Source of the DNA: an uncultured Treponema sp.
GTDB taxonomy: Bacteria; Spirochaetota; Spirochaetia; Treponematales; Treponemataceae
Assembly: GCA_937890485.1 (NCBI GenBank)
Contig: CALBXN010000158.1
Location: 1 to 8,732 of the forward strand
Direction: 5' to 3'
Length of the DNA: 8,732 nucleotides
The position numbers and the translations under genes were made by a program. The notes under the pieces are model-generated. The model worked only from the letters and a program-made list of their open reading frames with translations, had not been told where the DNA came from and did no database searches. How positions within the stretch are numbered: the stretch's first letter is position 1; each line of letters opens with the position of its first letter. Below are positions 1 through 6,771 of the stretch, piece after piece.

Positions 1-1901
1 ATTTTTTCAACTTCTTTTTGCAATTCAATGTCTATTGTTAAAACAATATCATTACCTCTTGTTCCTTCTTTTAAAACTTTATAGGTTCCATCATCACTTA
101 AACTATAAACTGTTTTTTCACCTTTCAATAAATCTTCATATTGATCTTTAGTTAATTCCATTGTTGAAAGATGATTTTTTAATTCTTGAATTAATTCATT
201 TTTTATATGTTCCTTTGGTTGTTCATCACTTTGAGTATTATCAAAAAAAACTTTAACAGAAGAAAAATTTTGAAATGGTAAAGAAGAATTTTCTTTTTCA
301 GTATTTTTTACGCAGCCAATAAAATCAAGTTGGCTTTTTTCAATTGTGTTTTCTGCTTCTTCTTGTGAAGAAAAATCCAATAAATAAATTCCTGGTGATA
401 ATATTATTTTTATATGCTTTGAAATTTCTGGATTGTTTTCAATTAAGATTTTTTTTGATTCTGAAACTTTTAAAACATATCCGTGATAAATTTGTGCAGA
501 TAAATAATTTTCGTACCAATCTTCAATAGAAACTTTTAAATTTTGTGGTATTTCATGGTTACAATATTTTTCTAATTTTGCACAAATTGTCTCTGGTGTT
601 TCTTTTAAATCAAATGATTTTATGCAAGATTTTTTTGTAATTTCCATTTGCAAAATTGTATCGTATCTTTTAAATTCCATAAAATTTATTATTTCTAAAA
701 GTGAATTTAAATTTGCGTCTGGAAAAATTGTTACAAGAAATCCTGCATCAACATTTATCATTTTTTGTGATGAATAATTTTCTTTTGACAAAATAAAGTT
801 TTTAGAAATAGAATAAATTGGTTCGTCATTTATATCACGTCCTGTTTGAACTAAAATTCCAAATTTAATTAAATTATTTACCAGTGAAAAAATGTTGTTT
901 GAGGAATTTACGGATGAAGCTTTGTTATTTAAAAATAGGGAAAGTCTTGATTTTGAGGAAAAAGAAAAATTTTCATTAGATAAATTTTCATTTACTAAAT
1001 AAGCACATCGATATAAAGTATTTTTTGTAAAACCATTTTCTGAAATATTATCTAAGATAGTTGAGATTAAAACAGCATTTTTATGTAAATCATTTTGAGA
1101 AAATCTTAAATCAGAGCTAATTGACAAATAGATATATTGTTCTGTAAAAGAAAGTTTTGAAAAACTTTTCCATTTTGCTTGATTTATTTCAAGTGAATTT
1201 TCAGTTTGTGTAAATAAAGATAAATTTTTAAGTGCGTTAATAATTTGAATTATAAATTTTGAGTCATAAAGGGCTGGGAAAAAATTAGAAAAGTTTGCTT
1301 CAAATTTCTTTTTAAAATTTCCATCGATTTTGCATAAATCAGGATTTAAATTTACTAAAGAATAAATTGCACTAAGAAGAAGTGGTGTAATTTGAAAATT
1401 TTTAGAATCGATAAACTTTGAGATTGTTTCATCAGTTGTTGGAGAAGGTAGAAGTACAGAAAGTTTCAAAATTGATGAAAGTCTTTTTTCTAGCAATGGA
1501 TTTATTTTGTAGTAATTTGTTTTATTTTCTAAATCTAATTTTTTGTAAATTAAAAGTCGTTCTTCAAGATTTATTAAATTTTCATACAATGTTGCAAAGT
1601 TAAAAGTTCCAGAAAAAAAAGAAGAAAGTTTTTCCTGCGTAACATCTGAAATAAAATAAATAGCATTTAAAATTATAATGTCATTTTCAGAAAGCATATT
1701 AAAAATTAAATTTTGATTTTCTTCTTTTCTGATAAAACTACTTAATTGTTCAATTAGATTTTGTTTATTGTATGGAGTTTTTACTTCGCCAATGTAAAGA
1801 TGCATCAAACTAAAAAATTGCTGATTATCCATGATAGAAAGATATTCTCTCCAATCAAGAACTTTTTGAGCTTGAATGTTTTTATTGCTTCGTTCTATCA
1901 T
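1..1901 (-). CDS. Helicase-associated protein with XPB N-terminal-like domain, partial (3' end missing)
   Basis: The frame is open without interruption from ATG at 1901 to the left edge: 633 codons and no stop, so the C-terminus is missing. The start is well fixed: TAA of the helicase gene and this ATG abut exactly (TAAATG), with GAGGAAG at 1916-1910, eight bases upstream. Residues 1-370 are Leu/Ile/Asn/Lys-rich and probably mostly helical; I recognise no motif there. Residues about 380-533 align by eye with residues about 5-168 of the neighbouring XPB helicase: VDAGFLVTIFPDANL, then LEKYCNHEIPQNLKVSIED (compare LEKFAKYDVPQSVKDWIED), then SKHIKIILSPG (compare SKYLIPTERKN). This matches the XPB/Ssl2 N-terminal-like 'helicase-associated' family (PF13625 type). 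No Walker A, DExH or motif VI is visible, so it is probably a non-catalytic partner of the helicase. Residues 535-580 are polar and look like a linker. The biochemical role is unknown. Confidence 0.75.
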   Translation of the reverse strand, partial: MIERSNKNIQAQKVLDWREYLSIMDNQQFFSLMHLYIGEVKTPYNKQNLIEQLSSFIRKEENQNLIFNMLSENDIIILNAIYFISDVTQEKLSSFFSGTFNFATLYENLINLEERLLIYKKLDLENKTNYYKINPLLEKRLSSILKLSVLLPSPTTDETISKFIDSKNFQITPLLLSAIYSLVNLNPDLCKIDGNFKKKFEANFSNFFPALYDSKFIIQIINALKNLSLFTQTENSLEINQAKWKSFSKLSFTEQYIYLSISSDLRFSQNDLHKNAVLISTILDNISENGFTKNTLYRCAYLVNENLSNENFSFSSKSRLSLFLNNKASSVNSSNNIFSLVNNLIKFGILVQTGRDINDEPIYSISKNFILSKENYSSQKMINVDAGFLVTIFPDANLNSLLEIINFMEFKRYDTILQMEITKKSCIKSFDLKETPETICAKLEKYCNHEIPQNLKVSIEDWYENYLSAQIYHGYVLKVSESKKILIENNPEISKHIKIILSPGIYLLDFSSQEEAENTIEKSQLDFIGCVKNTEKENSSLPFQNFSSVKVFFDNTQSDEQPKEHIKNELIQELKNHLSTMELTKDQYEDLLKGEKTVYSLSDDGTYKVLKEGTRGNDIVLTIDIELQKEVEK

Positions 1902-3605
1902 TTATAAATCTTCCTCAAGTTGCTCAATGTTACGAACCAGTTTGTAAGAGTAACCTTGCTCTGCTAAGAATTTTTGTCGGTTTGCTCCAAAGTTTTCTTC
2001 AACTGTATCTCGAGTAATCAAAGTAAAAAATCTTGATGTTCTTTCTTTAGGTCGCAAAATTCTTCCAAGACGTTGAGCTTCTTCTTGTCTACTTCCGAAA
2101 GTTCCAGAAATTTGAATTGCCATTGAAGCGTCTGGTAAATCAATTGCAAAGTTTGCAACTTTAGAAACAACTAAAACTCTAATTTCACCTTCTCTAAATT
2201 TTTTGTATAAAACATCTCGTTCAGAATTTGTTGTTTTTCCAGTGATGATTGGTGCATCTAAAAGTTTTGCAACTTCATCTAATTGATCAAGATATTGACC
2301 AATTACCAAAATTTTATCTTCTGTAAATTTTTCAACTAAGGTTTTAACAACTGGAAGTTTATTTGCATTTACACTTGCAATTTTATATTTTTCTCTTTGG
2401 TTTGCAACTGCGTAATCAAGTTCTTTGTTTTTATCTAAATCAATTCTAACTTCAATACATTCTGCACTGGCAATAAATCCTGAAGATTCTAATTCTTTCC
2501 AAGGAACATCGTAACGTTTGGGACCAACAAGAGAAAACACATAACCTTCACAACCATCTTCGCGAACTAAAGTTGCTGTTAAACCAACTCGGCGTACTGT
2601 TTGAAGTTCTGCTGTAACTCTAAAAACTGGTGCAGGAAGAAGATGAACTTCATCGTAAATAATCAAACCCCAAGAATTTTCTCTGAATAATTGAAAGTGA
2701 GGATAATCTCCTTCTTTTTCTGGACGCCAAGTTAAGATTTGATAAGTTGCAACGGTGACTGGTTTTATGGTTTTATTTTCGCCGGTGTATTCTCCAATTT
2801 GGTCTTCAGTTAATTCTGTCTTATCTAAAAGTTCTGCAATCCATTGGTGAACTGCAGAAATATTTGTTGTAAGAATCAATGTGTTTGTTTGCAGCATCGA
2901 CATAATGTTTATTCCTACAACAGTTTTTCCTGACCCACAAGGAAGTACGATTGTACCAAATCCAGTTCCTGCACTTTTATCACCGATTACTGCTTCTCCT
3001 GCTTTTTGTTGATAGTCGCGAATGATAAAATTTTTTCCAGTGGACTTGCAAGTATCTCTTAATTTTATTTCAAGAAATTCTCCATCTTTAAGAGGAGCTT
3101 CATCTTTTACAGGCCAAAAAATTTTAAGCAATTCTTGTTTTATGGTGCCTCGATTTATAAGATGAATTAGAAAAGTATTTTTTCTTTCTGTTGGAATTAA
3201 ATATTTTGAGAGACTTTTATTTGCAGAAAGTTCTTTGTAAATCAGTTCATTTTCAGTTTCAAGGTAAAGAAAATTTTTGTAATCTTCAGAATCTTCTTCA
3301 ATTCCTTTAATTTTTATTTTTCCAAATTTATTTGCTGTATCTTCTATCCAATCTTTTACACTTTGAGGAACATCATATTTTGCAAATTTTTCTAGCGAAG
3401 ATATAATTTGTTCTGTTGAAATTCCAGCACTGCTTGCATTCCAAAGTGAAAGTGGTGAAAGTCGATAAGTATGCAAATGCTCTGGGGAACGCTCTAATTC
3501 GGCAAAAGGAATTAATGCATTTCTACATTCTTCTGCTAGTGGAGCATGAACATCTAATAAAAGAGTTTTATCGCTTTGTACGATTAAAGGATTTGAATAT
3601 TGCAC
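1902..3605 (-). CDS. XPB/ERCC3-family superfamily 2 DNA helicase
   Basis: A 567-residue SF2 helicase of the XPB/Rad25 family, expected to unwind or translocate on duplex DNA, probably in repair or transcription-linked processing. The N-terminal domain (about 5-168) is the XPB N-terminal-like region. Motor motifs follow in order: RDYQQ (195-199), Walker A PCGSGKT (222-228), DEVH (318-321), TATLVRED (343-350), which contains the XPB-typical RED motif (348-350), and motif VI QRLGRILRP (511-519). All catalytic residues are present. The start is GTG at 3605; an in-frame TAG nine bases upstream excludes a longer protein except by a rare ATT start. The only purine-rich site, AGGTG at 3624-3620, lies 14 bases away, so the ribosome binding site is weak or unusual. 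The gene follows metF by 20 bases, and its stop abuts the start of its partner gene. Bacterial XPB helicases are known from actinobacteria and spirochaetes; the cellular role in this organism is inferred. Confidence 0.93.
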   Translation of the reverse strand: MQYSNPLIVQSDKTLLLDVHAPLAEECRNALIPFAELERSPEHLHTYRLSPLSLWNASSAGISTEQIISSLEKFAKYDVPQSVKDWIEDTANKFGKIKIKGIEEDSEDYKNFLYLETENELIYKELSANKSLSKYLIPTERKNTFLIHLINRGTIKQELLKIFWPVKDEAPLKDGEFLEIKLRDTCKSTGKNFIIRDYQQKAGEAVIGDKSAGTGFGTIVLPCGSGKTVVGINIMSMLQTNTLILTTNISAVHQWIAELLDKTELTEDQIGEYTGENKTIKPVTVATYQILTWRPEKEGDYPHFQLFRENSWGLIIYDEVHLLPAPVFRVTAELQTVRRVGLTATLVREDGCEGYVFSLVGPKRYDVPWKELESSGFIASAECIEVRIDLDKNKELDYAVANQREKYKIASVNANKLPVVKTLVEKFTEDKILVIGQYLDQLDEVAKLLDAPIITGKTTNSERDVLYKKFREGEIRVLVVSKVANFAIDLPDASMAIQISGTFGSRQEEAQRLGRILRPKERTSRFFTLITRDTVEENFGANRQKFLAEQGYSYKLVRNIEQLEEDL

Positions 3606-3625
3606 AATATTCTATTTTACACCTA

Positions 3626-4510
3626 TCAAAATAATGATTCAACTGCTTGAGTAATTTTTTTTGCTACAAAAGGATTGTTCATCGTGTAAAGATGGATTCC
3701 GTCAACACCTTGGCTAACTAAATCTACAATTTGGTCGATTGCATAGGCAATTCCTGCATCTCTAATGGCTTCTGCGTTATCTCCGTATTTTTCCATCATA
3801 GCTGTATATTTTTTAGGAAGAATAACTCCACAGCGACTAACCATTCGTTCGATTTGGGCTTTGTTTACAACAGGCATAATTCCAGCTTCTATAGGAACAT
3901 TGATTCCTGCAATTTTTGTTTTTTCAAGAAAATCGTAGAAACAATTATTATCAAAAAATAGTTGTGAAATTAACTGACTTGCTCCAGCATCAACTTTGAT
4001 TTTAAGATTTTTTATATCATCAATTAATGAAGATGCTTCTGGATGTCCTTCTGGATAACAAGCACCGATTATATTAAATTCTTGCTCTGAACTATCTTGG
4101 TTTAGTGCATCAAAATCTTTTATGAATTTAATTAAATCGCTAGCGTGTAAAAAATCCGTACAAGGTTCTTTACCTTCAACTTTGTCACCTCGTAAAGCAA
4201 GGATGTTTTCTATTCCAGCGGCTCTAAAATCTGTAAGCAAATTTGTTACTTTTTCTTTTGTAAGATGTATACATGGAAGATGAACAACACTTTCTACTCC
4301 ACAAACTGTTTTAATTCTATTTGCGATTGAAAGAGTTGTATCTGAGTTTTCACTACCACCAGCTCCAAATGTAACACTTATAAAATCTGGTTTTAAGTTT
4401 TTAAGTTCATCTAAGGTTTTATAAACAGTTTCTATAGGACTGGTTTTTTTTGGAGGAAAAACTTCAAAAGAAAAAGTAGTTTTTTTCTTAAAAATTTCAC
4501 TTGTATTCAT
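3626..4510 (-). CDS. metF: Methylenetetrahydrofolate reductase
   Basis: A 294-residue protein, the usual length of bacterial MetF (E. coli about 296). It reduces 5,10-methylene-tetrahydrofolate to 5-methyl-tetrahydrofolate with FAD, supplying the methyl group for methionine synthesis. Family signatures run in order through a single TIM-barrel domain: FSFEVFPPK with the catalytic-type Glu16, VTFGAGGS (46-53), LALRGDK (104-110) with the Asp expected near the flavin, YPEGHPEA (152-159), DAGASQLISQLFFD (174-187), EAGIMPV (208-214) and GIHLYTMN (271-278). The ATG at 4510 follows GGAGAG with about five bases of spacing, a good ribosome binding site. The 64-base leader contains two inverted repeats (see the separate entries). 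The gene lies directly upstream of the XPB helicase and is probably co-transcribed with it. No methionine synthase or recognisable SAM riboswitch is in the window. Confidence 0.96.
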   Translation of the reverse strand: MNTSEIFKKKTTFSFEVFPPKKTSPIETVYKTLDELKNLKPDFISVTFGAGGSENSDTTLSIANRIKTVCGVESVVHLPCIHLTKEKVTNLLTDFRAAGIENILALRGDKVEGKEPCTDFLHASDLIKFIKDFDALNQDSSEQEFNIIGACYPEGHPEASSLIDDIKNLKIKVDAGASQLISQLFFDNNCFYDFLEKTKIAGINVPIEAGIMPVVNKAQIERMVSRCGVILPKKYTAMMEKYGDNAEAIRDAGIAYAIDQIVDLVSQGVDGIHLYTMNNPFVAKKITQAVESLF

Positions 4511-4522
4511 GTTCTCTCCGTT

Positions 4523-4537
4523 AAAACTTTTAGTTTT
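4523..4537 (-). repeat. Short inverted repeat in the metF leader (hairpin 2)
   Basis: Six-base perfect inverted repeat, AAAACT / AGTTTT, with a three-base loop, between the larger hairpin and the metF ribosome binding site (GGAG at 4519-4516). Together with the larger repeat it could make two tandem stems in the leader RNA. It is AT-rich and short, so it may be a chance consequence of base composition. Confidence 0.35.
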
Positions 4538-4561
4538 TAAGAAAGATTAATTCTTTCTTAA
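4537..4561 (-). repeat. Perfect 10-bp inverted repeat in the metF leader (hairpin 1)
   Basis: On the minus strand TTAAGAAAGA, a five-base loop ATTAA, then TCTTTCTTAA: ten perfectly matched pairs. It lies 14 bases after the stop codon of the SDR-like gene and 26 bases before the metF ATG. On the minus strand it is followed by AAAACT rather than a U-run, so it is not a canonical intrinsic terminator. Options are a weak or factor-assisted terminator for the upstream gene, an RNA processing or stability element, or a DNA operator for the metF operon. The dyad itself is seen directly; its function is inference. Confidence 0.5.
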
Positions 4562-4574
4562 TCATGTTTTAATT

Positions 4575-5285
4575 TTATTTAATAAAAGGAAGTTGAAATT
4601 TAGATTTTACTTCAGTTGATTGCCATATAACAGCTTGTTTTGGATTTTTGTAAATAGGTAAATCTTCTTGCATTTTTGTAGCAATCCAAGAAAGTATTTC
4701 ATCCTCTGAAACTTCTGACGAAACTTCTAGTAAATAAACAAAATTTCCATTCTGATTAAAATTCAAAGCTGCTATATTTTCTGCAAAGGATTTAAAAGCA
4801 CTTTGAGCCATACTTGTGATAAGTCCAATATTTTGCTGAGGAGTTTGTTGTTTGGGTGAATTTTTCAGGATATCAGCTTGAGTTTCTTGACTTTGCAATA
4901 CAAAAAAAAGTTTTCCAGGATTATGATCAGAAAAACGGCGTAATAGTTCTAATGTTAGATAGTTATATCCTAAAATTAATTCATCTGTAGCACGAGTAAA
5001 TTCATCAATTGTGTTATGGGTAAAAATTTTATCATAAGCAAGTGAATCAAAAAATAAAACAGCACCATCAATTTGTCTAAAATAATTTTCTGCATTAACT
5101 ATTACAGAATGTGCAGAAATAGGTGAACTTCTATTCCAAGTAGTACTGGTTGAAATTATTTTAGTATTTGATTCTTCGAAATATTGAGTTGTTACAAAAG
5201 GATTTAATCCTAAAGTTTGTGCGATTTTTTCTATGTCAGAATTTTTTGAATATTCTTTCCCTGCTAAAATAATATTTTTTCCCAT
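4575..5285 (-). CDS. Uncharacterised protein, probable degenerate SDR-fold protein
   Basis: A 236-residue protein when started at ATG 5285. A longer frame from TTG 5321 exists, but its first 12 codons coincide with a strong promoter (TTGAAA, 17 bases, TATAAT), so the ATG is preferred. I do not recognise a named family with certainty. The order of elements recalls a short-chain dehydrogenase/reductase: beta strand NIILAG (4-9) where a Rossmann glycine motif would sit, IDGAVLFFDS (72-81) at the usual NNAG position, GKLFFVLQS (124-132) at the strand 5 position, and AQSAFKSFAENIAAL (160-174) resembling the helix after the active site. The Gly-rich nucleotide motif and the Tyr-x-x-x-Lys pair are not visible, so catalysis would be lost or different. 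No signal peptide or membrane span is evident. The start lies seven bases after a -10 box with no Shine-Dalgarno, suggesting leaderless translation. Confidence 0.6.
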   Translation of the reverse strand: MGKNIILAGKEYSKNSDIEKIAQTLGLNPFVTTQYFEESNTKIISTSTTWNRSSPISAHSVIVNAENYFRQIDGAVLFFDSLAYDKIFTHNTIDEFTRATDELILGYNYLTLELLRRFSDHNPGKLFFVLQSQETQADILKNSPKQQTPQQNIGLITSMAQSAFKSFAENIAALNFNQNGNFVYLLEVSSEVSEDEILSWIATKMQEDLPIYKNPKQAVIWQSTEVKSKFQLPFIK

Positions 5286-5292
5286 ATATATT

Positions 5293-5321
5293 ATTATAGC
5301 AAGGAGATTATATATTTTCAA
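5293..5321 (-). promoter_or_regulatory. Sigma70-type promoter for the SDR-like gene (leaderless)
   Basis: Minus-strand TTGAAA (5321-5316), exactly 17 bases, then perfect TATAAT (5298-5293). Initiation is expected 6-8 bases further on, at the A of the ATG at 5285, so the transcript would begin at the start codon. No Shine-Dalgarno-like purine run lies between the -10 box and the ATG. This is the best-matching promoter in the window and it sets the transcription unit boundary between nfu and the SDR-like gene. Confidence 0.7.
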
Positions 5322-5333
5322 TACAAAAAGTAA

Positions 5334-5558
5334 TTAGAAAACTTGTACTACTTCTGTAACTTCTGGGATATTTTCTTTTAAGAAAACTTCTACTCCAGAT
5401 TTTAAAGTCATTGTTGCCATAGGACAACTTCCACAAGCTCCTGTAAGTTTTACATGAACTTTTCCTTCTTCATCAAATTTAACAAATTCAATGTCGCCTC
5501 CATCAGCTTGTAATTGAGGACGGATATGTTCAATTGCTCTTTTAATTTTATCTTCCAT
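5334..5558 (-). CDS. NifU-like C-terminal (Nfu) domain Fe-S cluster carrier
   Basis: A 74-residue protein consisting only of the Nfu domain, which holds or passes on an Fe-S cluster, usually as a dimer bridged through its CxxC motif. Signatures are RPQLQADGGDIEFV (13-26), GACGSCPMA (40-48) with Cys42 and Cys45, and a closing VTEVVQVF. The length matches stand-alone Nfu proteins. The frame stays open upstream to 5684, but the extra 42 residues are the out-of-frame shadow of the methyltransferase 3' end. The ATG at 5558 has GGAGG at 5572-5568 with nine bases of spacing, so that start is chosen. It has its own likely promoter at 5630-5601. No IscU, IscS or SUF gene is in the window, so its partner scaffold lies elsewhere. 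Confidence 0.93.
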   Translation of the reverse strand: MEDKIKRAIEHIRPQLQADGGDIEFVKFDEEGKVHVKLTGACGSCPMATMTLKSGVEVFLKENIPEVTEVVQVF

Positions 5559-5598
5559 TTGTAAAAACCTCCGTAAAAATACATAATGATTTATATTA

Positions 5599-6771
5599 TT
5601 AGTATATGTTACTTCCCAGTAATTTTGCAAGACAAATATCTTGTTCCAACAATTTTGCAATTTCATCGTAACATGATTTTTCATCTTTTAATGATGAAGA
5701 AATTTTCTTTACTGCACGAATTAAAAGATTTTTTGGTGTATGACTCATATCAATAAATTCTAAAAGTTGAGCAGAATATCCATGTTTTTTTAATAATTCG
5801 CATCTCATAACATCAGTTGATAAAGATAAAAATCTTTCTTTTACGATTCCGTATTTTAACATTTGCGAAAGTGCAGAATTTGAACTTTGTTTGTAATTTT
5901 GATTTAATTCATGTTGGCAACAAGGAACTGACAAAATTGCATTTGCATTTTGCTTAATTGCCGAAGCGATTGCGTAATCTGTAGCCGTATCACAAGCGTG
6001 AAGTGTAATAACTAAATCGCATTTTTTATCTTCAATCTTTGCAAAATAATCTTCAACTGTTCCGTTGTGAAAATGCAAATTATCGTATCCAAACTCTTTT
6101 GCTAAAAGATTGCACATTGTAATTACATCATCTTTTAAATCAAGCCCAATAATTTCAACTGGAATTTTTTCAATTTCATGGATAAAGTGATAAACAGCAA
6201 AAGTCAAATAGGATTTTCCACAACCAAAATCAATTATTTTCAATTTTTGTCCATGATTGATTTCTGGCAAAATGTCTTTTATGTATTCTAAAAATCTGTT
6301 TATTTGTTTAAATTTATCGTATTTTTGTGCAAGAACTTTTCCTTCTTTATTCATAACTCCTAAGTGAACAAGAAATGGAACAGGAATTCCTTCTTTAATT
6401 ATATAGTTTTTAGTTTTTGTACTTGGGGAAGTGAATTTTATATTTTTATTAGTATTATAATTTTCTAATAGAGTGATTTTTCCTTTTTTGTTTGTTAAAA
6501 AAGTGAATTTTTTATCATTTGTTTCTATATAAACATGCTTAAAATTTATACCAATATTTTCTTGCAAAAATGTTTTAACTTCTTCCCTTGATAAATTTTT
6601 ATGAAAAGCTTGTGTAGAAGTATACATTTGTACAAAAAAAGTGTTGTTATTTATGTTTATTTTAACTTTATTAAATTTTGAATCTACTGTTGGTTTTGCA
6701 AAGGTTGCAGAAATAAGATTTTGAGAAATTTCTGTGTATTTTTGATTATATTTTTGTTTTAAATCTTCCAT
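5599..6771 (-). CDS. Class I SAM-dependent methyltransferase (Methyltransf_32-like)
   Basis: A 390-residue protein when started at ATG 6771; a longer frame to 6846 would run through the control region into parA and is rejected. The N-terminal part (about 1-160) precedes a Rossmann methyltransferase domain: motif I IIDFGCGKSYLTF (179-191), the second-strand acidic motif GLDLKDDVI (209-217), VITLHACDTATDYA (254-267) and the distinctive SVPCCQHELN (281-290), then SHTPKNLLIRA (343-353) near the C-terminus. The PCC(Q)HE block is typical of the METTL25/GSTCD-like Methyltransf_32 group. SAM binding is well supported. The substrate is unknown; the N-terminal domain could recognise RNA, but that is speculation. 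It is transcribed divergently from parA across 45 bases. The start lies six bases after TATATT (6783-6778) and has no Shine-Dalgarno, so it may be translated from a leaderless mRNA. Confidence 0.85.
   Translation of the reverse strand: MEDLKQKYNQKYTEISQNLISATFAKPTVDSKFNKVKININNNTFFVQMYTSTQAFHKNLSREEVKTFLQENIGINFKHVYIETNDKKFTFLTNKKGKITLLENYNTNKNIKFTSPSTKTKNYIIKEGIPVPFLVHLGVMNKEGKVLAQKYDKFKQINRFLEYIKDILPEINHGQKLKIIDFGCGKSYLTFAVYHFIHEIEKIPVEIIGLDLKDDVITMCNLLAKEFGYDNLHFHNGTVEDYFAKIEDKKCDLVITLHACDTATDYAIASAIKQNANAILSVPCCQHELNQNYKQSSNSALSQMLKYGIVKERFLSLSTDVMRCELLKKHGYSAQLLEFIDMSHTPKNLLIRAVKKISSSLKDEKSCYDEIAKLLEQDICLAKLLGSNIY
5601..5630 (-). promoter_or_regulatory. Candidate promoter for the nfu gene
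   Basis: Minus-strand TTGCAA (5630-5625), 18 bases, TATACT (5606-5601). The elements lie inside the last codons of the methyltransferase gene, and the -10 box ends one base before that gene's final bases (TAA at 5601-5599 overlaps the last T). Transcription would start near 5594, giving a leader of about 35 bases that carries the GGAGG site. Good hexamers and spacing, but AT-rich DNA produces such matches by chance. Confidence 0.5.

Noticed and set aside
344..529. Plus-strand open frame of 61 codons
   Set aside because: It lies antisense inside the continuous 633-codon minus-strand frame, is rich in Phe/Leu as expected for the complement of Lys/Asn codons, and has no ribosome binding site or recognisable domain.
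1418..1603. Plus-strand open frame of 61 codons
   Set aside because: Antisense shadow of the same helicase-partner gene, with no independent support.
3416..3634. Plus-strand open frame of 72 codons
   Set aside because: Antisense to the 5' end of the XPB helicase gene; no family resemblance.
3731..3961. Plus-strand open frame of 76 codons
   Set aside because: Antisense to metF, whose protein is unambiguous; composition is typical of a shadow frame.
4573..4587. Palindrome TTTTATT-T-AATAAAA at the end of the SDR-like gene
   Set aside because: All A/T, a one-base centre that cannot form a full RNA hairpin, and expected by chance in this composition.
5301..5307. Perfect AAGGAGA Shine-Dalgarno-like sequence on the plus strand
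   Set aside because: No plus-strand start codon with a usable frame follows; it is inside the minus-strand promoter spacer and probably coincidental.
5559..5684. N-terminal extension of the Nfu protein by 42 residues
   Set aside because: The extension overlaps the methyltransferase 3' end out of frame, while ATG 5558 has a strong GGAGG site and gives a standard Nfu length.
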